The notes: generated from the sequence alone by a model not told the origin. 20,328 nt of DNA from an uncultured Pseudomonadota bacterium (GCA_902776515.1 CACYQE010000012.1:1-20328), one strand, 5' to 3'; positions 1-8,222 are shown, counted from the stretch's first letter. Numbers and translations: made by a program.

Positions 1-150
1 CAACCGGCTTTTATAACCGATGCAGCAATCGCACTGTTTGCCGTAACATTATTAATGATATTTGCATATCGCAATTCAAAACTAAGTCGCATTGGTGGAA
101 TTGTGTTTTTAATAATGTATGTCGCATACAGTCTTTACTTAGTCGCATAA
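1..150 (+). CDS. C-terminal end of a calcium/sodium antiporter-like membrane protein (partial)
   Basis: The first 49 codons are open from the window edge to TAA at 148-150. They encode a hydrophobic segment, a short polar turn (AYRNSKLSR) and a second hydrophobic helix ending YVAYSLYLVA. This layout, with the sequence SRIGGIVFLIMYVAYSLYL, is what I expect at the C-terminus of YrbG-type CaCA-family antiporters, where a short basic loop precedes a last helix carrying a Gly and a Tyr-rich end. Such proteins exchange Ca2+ for Na+ or other cations across the inner membrane. Only two helices are visible, so another multi-helix transporter is possible. No terminator follows; the next gene starts 39 bp downstream behind its own candidate promoter. 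Confidence 0.5.
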   Translation, partial: QPAFITDAAIALFAVTLLMIFAYRNSKLSRIGGIVFLIMYVAYSLYLVA

Positions 151-162
151 ATATGGTACAAT
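134..162 (+). promoter_or_regulatory. Candidate sigma-70 promoter for the secreted-protein gene at 190
   Basis: TTTACT (134-139), 17-bp spacer, TACAAT (157-162), with an extended -10 TGG immediately upstream. The predicted start lies near 169, leaving a leader of about 20 nt that contains the Shine-Dalgarno sequence AAGGAGAAAG. The promoter overlaps the last codons of the antiporter gene. Confidence 0.45.
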
Positions 163-189
163 ACCAACATAAACAAATAAGGAGAAAGA

Positions 190-930
190 ATGAAAAAAAC
201 ATTATTATCAGTCCTTGCGGGATTAACCGTTATAGGTTCCGCATCCGCGGCACCAACACCCGAAGACCGCAAAGCCTTATGCGACCTGTTAATAAAAAAA
301 GGCACACATGTTTGGGTTGAAAAGACCAAGGCTTGCATCCCGGTTGATCCGTGTAGTGAAGCGGAAGACAGTGATGTTTTCAAAGCTTACTGCATATACC
401 TAGACGCGGGAAATCGCACACCATATGAGTTCTTTGTAGAAACTATGCCAATGGACCTTCAATATCTTGAAAAACATCCTGAACTTAAAGAGGTAAGGAA
501 ATTATGGGTTGAAAGATTTGCGAAACAGGTTTTACATCTGGACCCCGTTAATATTGATGTTAATTATGGGAATTCTAATGATGATCAAAGAAAGTACCCA
601 CGTTTTACAACATCTGATGGGGGATATTATCAAATTAAAGTATGGGCACAGCAACCCGACGTTGTTCGTTTTGCTCCAGCTGCGTATGTTTGGGGTGCAA
701 TAACGGCATATGTGGTTCCTGAATACGGCAACTACGACTATAGGTATCACGAAAACGAAGAAGATAATTCTTTCGAATTTCCTGGAAACAATGAAACATT
801 TTGCCAAGACATCAAAGATTTTGCAGAATTGCTGGCCCAAGATACTTTTGTGGAAAACGTAAAGTTTTCCGCCGACGATAATAAATGCATATTAAAATTC
901 AAATATAAAGACTTACCAAAAGCAGATTAA
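190..930 (+). CDS. Secreted cysteine-containing protein of unknown function
   Basis: 246 residues. A clear Sec signal peptide (MKK, hydrophobic core, SASA cleavage site near residue 20) predicts export to the periplasm or beyond. The mature part has six cysteines (31, 49, 55, 68, 205, 233), an even number suited to disulfides, and a motif HVWVEKTKACIPVDPC at 40-55. The C-terminal half is rich in Tyr, Asp and Glu. The start is set by AAGGAGAAAG just upstream of ATG 190. It looks monocistronic: a candidate promoter precedes it and a strong hairpin terminator follows. I recognise no domain or catalytic motif. It may be a lineage-specific exported protein. Confidence 0.85.
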   Translation: MKKTLLSVLAGLTVIGSASAAPTPEDRKALCDLLIKKGTHVWVEKTKACIPVDPCSEAEDSDVFKAYCIYLDAGNRTPYEFFVETMPMDLQYLEKHPELKEVRKLWVERFAKQVLHLDPVNIDVNYGNSNDDQRKYPRFTTSDGGYYQIKVWAQQPDVVRFAPAAYVWGAITAYVVPEYGNYDYRYHENEEDNSFEFPGNNETFCQDIKDFAELLAQDTFVENVKFSADDNKCILKFKYKDLPKAD

Positions 931-942
931 AACACCGACCAC

Positions 943-972
943 AAATCGCCGATTTTTTCGGCGATTTTTATT
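943..972 (+). terminator. Rho-independent terminator of the secreted-protein gene
   Basis: Stem AAATCGCCG (943-951) pairs with CGGCGATTT (959-967) around a T-rich loop and is followed by more T. It lies 13 bp after the stop codon. The rest of 973-1082 holds nothing I can identify. Confidence 0.85.
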
Positions 973-1082
973 TTTTAAATTAAATTATAACACAACACCA
1001 TATTTCTATAAAAACATTCATATTTTTAACGGCTAACGATAAATGATAGAGTTAATCAGTTCTTGTCCGAAACATACATCAT

Positions 1083-1113
1083 AAAAAAATTAAAACCGGT
1101 TCTACACCGGTTT
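1083..1113 (-). terminator. Terminator of the tRNA-Ala transcript
   Basis: AAACCGG (1093-1099) pairs with CCGGTTT (1107-1113). Read on the minus strand the stem is followed by TTAATTTTTTT, a normal intrinsic terminator 9 nt beyond the encoded CCA end of the tRNA. Confidence 0.8.
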
Positions 1114-1121
1114 GAATTTTG

Positions 1122-1197
1122 TGGTGGAGCTGATCGGACTCGAACCGACGACCCCTTGCATGCCATGCAAGTGCTCTACCAACTGAGCTACAACCCC
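1122..1197 (-). tRNA. tRNA-Ala(GGC)
   Basis: The reverse complement of 1122-1197 folds into a complete 76-nt cloverleaf. The acceptor stem GGGGTTG pairs with CAGCTCC and includes the G3:U70 wobble that is the alanine identity element. The D-arm reads AGCTCAGTTGGTAGAGC. The anticodon arm CTTGC-ATGGCAT-GCAAG gives anticodon GGC. The T-arm contains GGTTCGAGTCC, and CCA is encoded at 1122-1124. It decodes GCC/GCU. The gene has its own promoter and terminator and runs divergently from frr. Confidence 0.97.
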
Positions 1198-1209
1198 ATT
1201 CGGAACGCT

Positions 1210-1238
1210 ATTCTATATTTCTTCTTGCCAAATGTCAA
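1210..1238 (-). promoter_or_regulatory. Near-consensus sigma-70 promoter of tRNA-Ala
   Basis: On the minus strand: TTGACA (1238-1233), 17-bp spacer, TAGAAT (1215-1210). The -35 box is perfect and the -10 box is 5/6. Transcription would begin near 1203, about 6 nt before the mature tRNA 5' end. Confidence 0.85.
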
Positions 1239-1281
1239 ATCAATTTGCTAATCTCTGATTATACCTTAAGGAGATATATAA

Positions 1282-1842
1282 ATGGATTATCAATTATTAA
1301 AATCAGAAGTTGAACAAAAAACCGCACAAACATTGGATGTTTTACGTAACGAATTTGCTGGTCTTCGCACGGGTCGTGCATCGGTTCATTTATTGGATGG
1401 TGTTCGCGTTGAAACATACGGTTCTGATATGCCTTTGAATCAGCTGGCTACTGTTTCCACCCCGGACAATCAGACACTAACCGTCACAGTTTGGGATATT
1501 TCCAATGTTGGTCCGGTTGAAAAAGCGATTCGTGATTCTGGGTTGGGTTTAAACCCAATGAGTGCCGGCGGTGTCATCAGACTTAATATGCCCCCACTTA
1601 CCGAAGAACGCCGCAAAGAATTAACCAAGGTTGCCGGTAAATACGCCGAAGAAGCAAAAATTTCTATGCGTAACATTCGCCAAGATGCAATGGGTAAAAT
1701 TAAACGTGCCGTCACAGACAAAGAAATTTCCGAAGACGACCAACGTAAATACGAAGATGATTTACAAAAACTTTTTGATTCACGTGGGGCCGAAGTTGAT
1801 GCATTGGCAAAACAAAAAGAAGCTGATATTATGGCTGTCTAG
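1282..1842 (+). CDS. frr: Ribosome recycling factor
   Basis: 186 residues, the usual length for RRF, which with EF-G splits the post-termination ribosome in the cytoplasm. Family features are clear: an N-terminal helix with LRNEFAGLRTGRASVHLLDG, a central beta domain with LATVSTPDNQTLTVTVWD and GLNPMSAGGVIRLNMPPLTEERRKEL, and a long C-terminal helix with VAGKYAEEAKISMRNIRQD. AAGGAGATATATAA precedes ATG 1282. It heads the run frr-uppS-cdsA-rseP-bamA, with 48 bp to uppS. pyrH and tsf, which often precede frr, are replaced here by the divergent tRNA-Ala. A promoter for the run probably lies in 1240-1270, but I could not place one with confidence. Confidence 0.98.
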   Translation: MDYQLLKSEVEQKTAQTLDVLRNEFAGLRTGRASVHLLDGVRVETYGSDMPLNQLATVSTPDNQTLTVTVWDISNVGPVEKAIRDSGLGLNPMSAGGVIRLNMPPLTEERRKELTKVAGKYAEEAKISMRNIRQDAMGKIKRAVTDKEISEDDQRKYEDDLQKLFDSRGAEVDALAKQKEADIMAV

Positions 1843-1890
1843 GTGTGTGATAAAAATAAAGTAAATTAACAACATAATACAGGCAGAAAA

Positions 1891-2649
1891 ATGTTTAATA
1901 TATTCAAAAAGAAATCCGTTGAATCAAAAGTTCCGGTAAAGATTCCGCAACACATTGCTTTTATTTGTGATGGTAATCGCCGTTGGGCCGAGATGCGTGG
2001 TTTACCACCGCTGATGGGACACAAGGCCGGTATCGCAAATTTCGAAAATCTGGTTGATTGGTTTATCGAACGTGGTGTTTCCACAATTACGTTCTTTTTA
2101 TTTTCAACAGAAAACTGGAACAGAACCAAGGAAGAAATAGATTTCTTGATGGATTTGTTTTATTCTGAAATGAAGAAAAATCTTAAACATGCATTGGAAA
2201 AAAATTTACGCTATCGCGTAATTGGGACACGCGACAGATTGCCAAAAAAATTGGCGGATATGTGCGATAAATTGGAATCTGAATCTGCCGAAAACACCGG
2301 TGGAACCGTTGTTTTTGCATTAAATTATGGTGGCCAAGACGAAATTGTTAATGCCGTTAATGATGCCATCGCCGAAGGCAAACCTGTGACACGTGAAACA
2401 TTTGAAACATTTTTAGATACGGGGGAATTGTTGCCTATTGATTTAATGGTTCGAACAAGTAATGAATTCAGAATTTCTAATTTTCTGTTGTGGAAATTGG
2501 CATACGCCGAATTGTTATTCATACCAGAACATTGGCCTGATTTGGTAAAAAGTGAAAAATTATGGCAATTTACGTTGGATGAATACGCCAAACGCAACAG
2601 ACGTTTTGGTGGTGGTAAAAAGGCAAATTATTCCGGACGTAAAAAATAA
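1891..2649 (+). CDS. uppS: Isoprenyl transferase (undecaprenyl diphosphate synthase)
   Basis: 252 residues, normal for cis-prenyltransferases, which extend farnesyl diphosphate with isopentenyl diphosphate to make the C55 carrier lipid for peptidoglycan and surface glycans. The catalytic block HIAFICDGNRRWA (21-33) has the essential Asp27 followed by the GNxRWA diphosphate-binding loop. FSTENWNR (71-78) and RTSNEFRISNFLLW (188-201) are the other conserved blocks. Two positions differ from the common pattern: Cys26 where Met is usual, and Asn191 where Gly is usual in RTSGE. The basic N-terminal extension (KIFKKKS-like) and C-terminal tail are unremarkable. It lies 11 bp before cdsA. Confidence 0.96.
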   Translation: MFNIFKKKSVESKVPVKIPQHIAFICDGNRRWAEMRGLPPLMGHKAGIANFENLVDWFIERGVSTITFFLFSTENWNRTKEEIDFLMDLFYSEMKKNLKHALEKNLRYRVIGTRDRLPKKLADMCDKLESESAENTGGTVVFALNYGGQDEIVNAVNDAIAEGKPVTRETFETFLDTGELLPIDLMVRTSNEFRISNFLLWKLAYAELLFIPEHWPDLVKSEKLWQFTLDEYAKRNRRFGGGKKANYSGRKK

Positions 2650-2660
2650 AGGCAAAAGAT

Positions 2661-3311
2661 ATGTCAAATACATCTAATCGTGTTTTGGTTTCTTTGGGAA
2701 TTGGACTTGTATTCGTGTTGGCCGCTTTTATTGAAAAAATCGGTTGGCACGGTGTGTTTTGGTTGTCGCTGTTGATTGGTGGTGCGGCAATTTTTGAATT
2801 TGTTCGCTGTTTATGGAACGCACCACGCAGTGTAATGTTCAACAAATTTAACTTGTTCGTATTTATATGCTTTTTGGCATTATTGGCGTTGGATTTTATG
2901 TCGATTCTTACTGTTGCAAAACGTCCAATGACGATGTTATTGTTATTGATTATTATTTGTTCTGCTGATATTTGTGCATGGTTTTTTGGTCATCTGATTG
3001 GTGGCGATAAATTATGGGAAAAAATATCTGCGAACAAAACGTGGGCGGGCCAGATTTTTGGTGTCATTGGTGGAACAGCGGCCGCAATTTTATACGGCAA
3101 ATTTTTACTTGGCGGTTTTATGCCCCAATTATTATGGATTGGTATCAGCATATCTTTATTATCTCAATACGGTGATTTTACCGCCAGTTTTGTTAAACGT
3201 AAATTGCAAATCAAGGATTTTAGTAATGTTCTTGGCGATCACGGCGGCGTAATGGACCGTTTTGATGGGTGGATTTATGCGTTGCCATTGATTTGGTTAA
3301 TATTGGCATAA
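2661..3311 (+). CDS. cdsA: Phosphatidate cytidylyltransferase (CDP-diglyceride synthase)
   Basis: 216 residues, shorter than the roughly 270 usual in many proteobacteria, so the N-terminal membrane part is compact. The enzyme makes CDP-diacylglycerol from phosphatidate and CTP in the inner membrane. Several hydrophobic helices precede the motif SADICAWFFGHLIGG and NKTWAG. The family signature is near the C-terminus: SQYGDFTASFVKRKLQIKD, then LGDHGGVMDRFDGW (about 191-204), which carries the conserved Asp/His/Gly/Asp residues; the usual P in PGHGG is replaced (GDHGG). SD-like AAAGG precedes ATG 2661. The uppS-cdsA-rseP-bamA order is conserved in Alphaproteobacteria. Confidence 0.94.
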   Translation: MSNTSNRVLVSLGIGLVFVLAAFIEKIGWHGVFWLSLLIGGAAIFEFVRCLWNAPRSVMFNKFNLFVFICFLALLALDFMSILTVAKRPMTMLLLLIIICSADICAWFFGHLIGGDKLWEKISANKTWAGQIFGVIGGTAAAILYGKFLLGGFMPQLLWIGISISLLSQYGDFTASFVKRKLQIKDFSNVLGDHGGVMDRFDGWIYALPLIWLILA

Positions 3312-3331
3312 TATTTTGATTAAAGGAAAGG

Positions 3332-4393
3332 ATGGGAAATATGCACACAATAACAACAATTATTGCTTTGTTAATTGTTCTGGGGGTTGTTGTTTTTATA
3401 CACGAATTAGGACATTTTTTGGCGGCACGTTGGGCCGGTGTTCGTGTTGATGCTTTTTCAATTGGTTTTGGTCCGGCAATAATCAAATGGAATGATAAAC
3501 GTGGCACTGTTTGGAAAATTGCGTGTTTACCATTGGGCGGTTATGTTTCCATATATGGCCAAGAAGATATGTTTAACCGCAAAAAATATGCACAATTGTC
3601 AGCCAAGGAAAAAAAGGGGCACTATTTGTCCGTGCCTGCGTGGAAACAGTTTATAATTATCGCCGCCGGTGTGTTTATGAACTTTGTGTTGGCGTGGGCA
3701 ATTTATTCTGCAATGTTCGCTTTTAAACCCAAAACTGTTCAATTGCCTGTTGTTGGTCAGGTTATTCAAGAAAGTGTCGCATTCAAGGCCGGAATCAAGC
3801 CGGGTGACATCATATTGAAAATTGATAATTCTAAAATTACTAATTGGGGCGAATTGGTTATCGCCAAAGAAATCGCCGCGAAACACGATGCAAACGTTAT
3901 GATAGCACGTGGCGATAAATTGGTTCAGGTCAAATTGCAACCAGCACAAAGATGGGGATTGGTTGCAGATGGCAGCAAAACAGAATTTCGTAAAAAGGGA
4001 TTTTTCGGTGCTATTTATTCTGGGGCCCGTGAAACATACCACCAATCAAAAACTTTGTTGGTCGTATTAAAACAAATAATAACAGGCGAACGTTCATCTA
4101 AACAACTGGGGTCATTTATAACAATAGCCCAGGTTTCCGGTCAAGCACTTGCCACAGGATTCTTTGCTCTGTTAGCTATAATCGCACTGTTGTCCGTTAA
4201 TCTTGGGGTTATCAATTTGTTACCTATTCCTGTTTTAGATGGTGGTTATTTGTTGATTTTATTAATAGAAGGTGTTACACGTAAAAAGCTTGGTGGACGC
4301 GGTATGGAAATCGCCATCATTTGTGGTTGGATTTTCTTGGCTGGTGTTTTGGCATTTACAATGTGGAATGATTTAATTAGGGTATTCGGATAA
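3332..4393 (+). CDS. rseP: Site-2 protease RseP, membrane zinc metalloprotease
   Basis: 353 residues. S2P-family intramembrane protease that cleaves anti-sigma factors and signal-peptide remnants in the inner membrane. The zinc site HELGH is at residues 24-28 inside the first membrane helix. A single PDZ domain (about 123-200, with AFKAGIKPGDIILKID) follows, then the third metal ligand in LPIPVLDGG (Asp303) and two more helices. One PDZ, rather than the two of the E. coli protein, is common in Alphaproteobacteria. ATG 3332 sits right behind AAAGGAAAGG; ATG 3341 (Met4) is 9 nt from the same purine run and is equally possible. bamA begins 4 bp after the stop. Confidence 0.95.
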   Translation: MGNMHTITTIIALLIVLGVVVFIHELGHFLAARWAGVRVDAFSIGFGPAIIKWNDKRGTVWKIACLPLGGYVSIYGQEDMFNRKKYAQLSAKEKKGHYLSVPAWKQFIIIAAGVFMNFVLAWAIYSAMFAFKPKTVQLPVVGQVIQESVAFKAGIKPGDIILKIDNSKITNWGELVIAKEIAAKHDANVMIARGDKLVQVKLQPAQRWGLVADGSKTEFRKKGFFGAIYSGARETYHQSKTLLVVLKQIITGERSSKQLGSFITIAQVSGQALATGFFALLAIIALLSVNLGVINLLPIPVLDGGYLLILLIEGVTRKKLGGRGMEIAIICGWIFLAGVLAFTMWNDLIRVFG

Positions 4394-4397
4394 CATC

Positions 4398-6659
4398 ATG
4401 AAAAAACAACATTTGGTTTCTTTGGTTTGTTTGGGAATTATTTCGGACGTTTGTGCCGCAACGGTTTCGCGTATTGATGTTAATGGCAATACACGTATGG
4501 ATGCCGAATCCGTTCGTATTTTATCGGATGTAAAGATTGGTGAAAACGTTAATACCGAACGAACAAATCAGATTGCTAAAAAATTACAAGAAAGTGGATA
4601 TTTTTCTAAGATAAACGTTCAAATGAACGGCAATGTTTTAAAAATAGATATTGCCGAGGCACCAATTGTCAACATCGTAACTGTTGAAGGCAATGATGAA
4701 ATCTCTACCGATGATATAAAGAAAGAAATCAAAATAGCGGAACGCTCTTCATACGATGAATCTGTTATTGGTGCGGACGTTTCACGCATATTAACAATTT
4801 ATCAACGTAAGGGTTTTTTCGGGACCAAGGTTGAACCAAAAAAAATCTCGTTGGACGATAACCGTGTTAACATCGTCTATGAAATTACCGAGGGTCATCC
4901 CACATATATCAAATCTATTAAGTTTAATAATAACAAGAAATTTAGCGACCGGGTTTTACGTGGTGAAATTTTATCTCGCGAACATGCGTGGTGGCGTTTT
5001 ATGTCCCAATTTGATGTTTATGACGAAGACCGCATTTTATATGATCAACAAATGTTACGTCAGTTTTATCTGCGTAACGGCTATGTTGATTTTCAGGTAA
5101 AAAACGCACGCGGAACATTTACCCCGGACCGCGAATACTATTCGGTTGAATTTGATGTGGATGAAGGTGAAAAATATAAAATCGGAAAATTAAGTTTGGA
5201 CAACCCTTTTCCCGATGTTCCGGACGATGTGTTACACGATGCACTGAAAATATCTGATGGCGACACATATAACATTGACAAGGTTGACGAAAGTATATCT
5301 GCGTTACGTGGTGCTGTTGCTGATTATGGATACGCATTTATAAATGTCGAACCTGTTCCTACAAAAAATGATGATACACGAACAATAGATTTGAACTTTA
5401 AAATACAAAAAACAAATCGTATTTATTTAAATTCTATTAACATACTGGGGAACGTTCGAACATTTGATTCCGTCATAAATCTGCTTACCCCTATGCGGGC
5501 CGGTGACCCATTTTCATTACAAACAATCGAGCAAGGGCGTCAAAAATTAATGCGAACACGTTACTTCAAAGATGTTCAAATGATTCCTACTCGCATTGCG
5601 GATGCAAATATGATGAATTTGGATATCAAGGTTGAAGAACAACCGACCGGCGAACTGTCCGGGGGGCTTGGTTGGTCAAACATCAATGGTTTTATGGTTG
5701 ATGCCGGTATCACAGAAAACAATTTTATGGGACGCGGTCAAACTGTCCAGTTACGCGGTTCTATAGCTACATACCAGAAACAAGCTTTATTTAGTTTCAC
5801 AGAACCTTTTCTATTTGGCCGTGCTTTATCTGCAGGTTTTGATACATCATATACGATGTATAATTATAAAAATTTGAGGGGCTTCGGTTATGATCGTGAC
5901 TCTTTGACAATTGCAGGCCGATTGGGTTGGCAATTGACCGACCATTGGTCTCAAATGTTGCGTTTATCCGCATCGTTTGATCAAAATTATGATATACAAA
6001 TGCGCAAGTGGAAAAATGAATCTTTGTATACATTCGGTACATATCTAAAATACTATAATCTGGATACGAATTTCCAACAAAACACCCATACTGGAATCGT
6101 TGGTAACCTTGGGATTGCTTATACCGGTTTTGGTGGCACAGAAACATTTATGCGATACAGTGGTGATATTACCGCCATGGTAAACTTTTTTGATGAACGC
6201 TGGCAAATCAAAACCTCGCTTGATTTTGGTTATATACAATCTATTGGAGATAACTACGTTTCTCGTGTTTATCGTTATTTTTTGGGTGGGGAATCGTTAC
6301 GTGGTTTTGATGTTGCTGGTGTCGCTAGAGTAAGTTCTAACTCTTATTCCTTGGGCGGTTTGTGGAAAGTTAATGGCTCAACCCAGATGAATTTTCCAAT
6401 ATTTATTCCTGATGAATATCAAATTAAAGGTTTTGTATTTACAGACTATGGTATTTTAGGTGATCCAGACGTACCTAAAGGTCAAGAAAATGCAGCATAT
6501 TTAGATAGAATTGGGTCAGGTTGGCGAACCTCTGTTGGTTTTGGTATATATTGGAATACTCCGATGGGACCAATGAATTTCAGTTGGGGATGGCCACTAA
6601 AAATAGATAAGAATGATAAAGAACGCCGTTTCTTGCTGTCGTTTGAAACACAATTTTAA
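4398..6659 (+). CDS. bamA: Outer membrane protein assembly factor BamA
   Basis: 753 residues. BamA is the central subunit of the BAM complex that folds beta-barrels into the outer membrane. A signal peptide (about 1-20, ending DVCA/ATVS) is followed by POTRA-type repeats to about residue 345; the first begins VSRIDVNGNTRMDAESV and the last INILGNVRTFDSVI. The 16-strand barrel starts around SGGLGWSNINGF. The substrate-gate loop motif LRGF lies near residue 635, and the chain ends in Phe (SFETQF), the usual beta-signal. Length and domain count are normal. It is the last gene of the frr run. The usual downstream skp/lpxD/fabZ/lpxA genes are absent. Confidence 0.97.
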   Translation: MKKQHLVSLVCLGIISDVCAATVSRIDVNGNTRMDAESVRILSDVKIGENVNTERTNQIAKKLQESGYFSKINVQMNGNVLKIDIAEAPIVNIVTVEGNDEISTDDIKKEIKIAERSSYDESVIGADVSRILTIYQRKGFFGTKVEPKKISLDDNRVNIVYEITEGHPTYIKSIKFNNNKKFSDRVLRGEILSREHAWWRFMSQFDVYDEDRILYDQQMLRQFYLRNGYVDFQVKNARGTFTPDREYYSVEFDVDEGEKYKIGKLSLDNPFPDVPDDVLHDALKISDGDTYNIDKVDESISALRGAVADYGYAFINVEPVPTKNDDTRTIDLNFKIQKTNRIYLNSINILGNVRTFDSVINLLTPMRAGDPFSLQTIEQGRQKLMRTRYFKDVQMIPTRIADANMMNLDIKVEEQPTGELSGGLGWSNINGFMVDAGITENNFMGRGQTVQLRGSIATYQKQALFSFTEPFLFGRALSAGFDTSYTMYNYKNLRGFGYDRDSLTIAGRLGWQLTDHWSQMLRLSASFDQNYDIQMRKWKNESLYTFGTYLKYYNLDTNFQQNTHTGIVGNLGIAYTGFGGTETFMRYSGDITAMVNFFDERWQIKTSLDFGYIQSIGDNYVSRVYRYFLGGESLRGFDVAGVARVSSNSYSLGGLWKVNGSTQMNFPIFIPDEYQIKGFVFTDYGILGDPDVPKGQENAAYLDRIGSGWRTSVGFGIYWNTPMGPMNFSWGWPLKIDKNDKERRFLLSFETQF

Positions 6660-6674
6660 TTGATTGTTTTGGAC

Positions 6675-6704
6675 TTGACCCACATAATTAAATTTTTTTA
6701 TAAT
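6675..6704 (+). promoter_or_regulatory. Sigma-70 promoter upstream of the 48-residue lipoprotein gene
   Basis: TTGACC (6675-6680), 18-bp spacer, TATAAT (6699-6704). Start predicted near 6711, just ahead of the ribosome binding site AGGGGGAAAG. It separates the following gene cluster from bamA transcription. Confidence 0.7.
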
Positions 6705-6727
6705 TAAGTTAACCTAGGGGGAAAGAT

Positions 6728-6874
6728 ATGAAAAAAATAATTCTTGGATTGTTTTTAGGACTTGCATTGGCCGGTTGTGGTCAGGTTTATGATCGTGAAC
6801 CGGTTGGTGTTGGATACGATACAAATGAATTAAAATTAAGTCCATGTGCCTGTATGATGGTATATCGTGCATAA
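6728..6874 (+). CDS. Small lipoprotein, possible VirB7-like subunit
   Basis: 48 residues from ATG 6728 to TAA 6872-6874. MKKIILGLFLGLALAGC is a textbook lipoprotein signal with the lipobox LAGC, acylated Cys17. The mature peptide has only 31 residues and ends with LKLSPCACMMVYRA. A strong ribosome site (AGGGGGAAAG) and a good promoter precede it. Its size and position directly before two VirB8-like genes resemble VirB7, the tiny outer-membrane lipoprotein of type IV secretion cores; this is inferred from context and is not shown by sequence. It could instead be an unrelated envelope lipoprotein. Confidence 0.8.
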   Translation: MKKIILGLFLGLALAGCGQVYDREPVGVGYDTNELKLSPCACMMVYRA

Positions 6875-6890
6875 TGGTGTTTTAACACCA
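6875..6890 (+). promoter_or_regulatory. Hairpin before a TTG-started gene
   Basis: TGGTGTTTTAACACCA is a perfect inverted repeat placed between the lipoprotein stop (6874) and the Shine-Dalgarno AGGGGGGAG (6891-6899) of the next gene. No T-run follows, so it is not an intrinsic terminator. It could tune translation or mRNA stability between the two genes. Confidence 0.4.
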
Positions 6891-6901
6891 AGGGGGGAGT
6901 A

Positions 6902-7603
6902 TTGGATTATCCTGAAAACTTTGATACCCAGGCATTTCCGGCGGGAAAACGTATAGCATTATCACGTTTTGCCGGTATTTGTGCAATGATATCATTGTTC
7001 TTGATTGTTGTATCTTGTGTGGCATTGTTGTGGCTTGTTAAACATCGCAAAGTTGATCCCACAATCATTTATGTAAATCCTGATCGCGGCGTATGGGAAA
7101 TTATTGGTAAAGACACTAACAAAAAAAGTGTTGAATATTATTATTCTATGCAACAATCGTTGGTGGGAATTTTTGCACAAAAATGGTTTACAATTTCATC
7201 CAATTCTGAATTAAACGAAAAAATGTGGGGCACTTGTAATCGTGCCCAGGATTGTGCAACACGCACAGAAAGGACGTTTCGTAATACATCCGGGTGCGAG
7301 TTATATTGTATGGCGGGCGATTCAATGTATAATAAATTTAAAACAACGGTTTTGCCGCTCTACGAAACAAACGTTTCTTTTGGCGAACGTTGGACCCCAA
7401 ATATGCGATCTCTCACGGTTTCGCCCGTGGGGACAATTACCAAATCTGGTGGTATGTGGGTGGTAAGAATGAACGTTCAATCTAACATAAAAGGGCCGTT
7501 CAGCGTGTTGGCGTATGTCAAGGTTGGACACGATGCCGGACGTTATCCACAAACACTTGGATACTATATTGCGGATTTTAATTCTTATAGAGTACAAGAA
7601 TGA
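6902..7603 (+). CDS. VirB8-like inner membrane protein
   Basis: 233 residues from a TTG start, chosen because AGGGGGGAG lies just upstream and no ATG in frame gives the membrane segment. A cytoplasmic N-terminus (about 25 residues) is followed by one membrane helix (about 26-46, MISLFLIVVSCVALLWLV), then RKVDPTIIYVNPDRGVWEII and a soluble alpha/beta domain ending FSVLAYVKVGH. This topology and the VDP/VNPDRG region directly after the helix resemble VirB8, the assembly factor of type IV secretion systems, whose periplasmic domain has an NTF2-like fold. Four Cys lie at about 106-131. The fold assignment is by pattern only. The ATG of the next gene overlaps this stop codon (ATGA at 7600), implying coupled translation. 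Confidence 0.6.
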   Translation: MDYPENFDTQAFPAGKRIALSRFAGICAMISLFLIVVSCVALLWLVKHRKVDPTIIYVNPDRGVWEIIGKDTNKKSVEYYYSMQQSLVGIFAQKWFTISSNSELNEKMWGTCNRAQDCATRTERTFRNTSGCELYCMAGDSMYNKFKTTVLPLYETNVSFGERWTPNMRSLTVSPVGTITKSGGMWVVRMNVQSNIKGPFSVLAYVKVGHDAGRYPQTLGYYIADFNSYRVQE

Positions 7604-8222
7604 GGAATTTTTTTAGATACTTTTTAGGATTTATGACGATGGTGACAACATTTGCAATGCTGTATGTTGCGGCCGCTATCCAGAACCTTATTTTTTCAGA
7701 AATTCGTATATTTCATCTTATCAAACTAATATTCCTCAATCTTTGTCTGATATTGGCGAACGGAAGTTGTTAGATTGGCTGTTACAGAAATATGTTGTTG
7801 AATTTTTCTATGTAATACCGGATTCTTATAACATTGAAATACGCAGCAGTAAAACACTACGTTCAATGTCAACGCCCGATGTGTATCAATATTGGTTAGA
7901 CAATATAAAACCAGATTTGGAATCTATGGCATCAAGGGGTGTTTTGCGTGAAGTAAAAGTATTCAATGAAATTTCAAAATCACCTAACAGTGATTATTGG
8001 CAGGTTGATTATGAATTAAAAACATGGTATAACCCAAATGATATGTCGGAAAACCCGCAAACAACACGCGGAACGATGTATTTAAATATATATGGATACA
8101 CTGGGCAAATAGGACCAGAAGAGATGTCGCGGGTTTTTACCGTGTTAAAAGACAATCTTGACCCTGCACTTGCTTTCAGTTTCAAAGTCCGGGGCATCCA
8201 AATTATTTCGGAGAAAAACTGA
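7600..8222 (+). pseudogene. Second VirB8-like gene, frameshifted after its membrane anchor
   Basis: ATG 7600 overlaps the previous stop (ATGA) and opens a frame encoding a membrane anchor, MRNFFRYFLGFMTMVTTFAM then LYVAA, which ends at TAG near 7771. The frame that continues to TGA 8220-8222 is open from 7617; from about 7671 it reads RYPEPYFFRNSYISSYQTN and then a full soluble domain (LLDWLLQKYVVEFFYVIPD, STPDVYQYWLDNIKPDL, VFNEISKSPNSDYWQVDYEL). Together the two frames give one anchor-plus-periplasmic-domain protein like its neighbour. The shift falls around 7660-7690, and no slippery heptamer is evident there. A TTG at 7743 could restart translation but lacks a ribosome site. It is a broken gene, a sequencing indel, or a recoded gene. 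The C-terminal part looks unspoiled. Confidence 0.6.

Noticed and set aside
1063..1251. 62-codon + strand frame
   Set aside because: It is a read-through of the antisense strand of tRNA-Ala, its terminator and its promoter.
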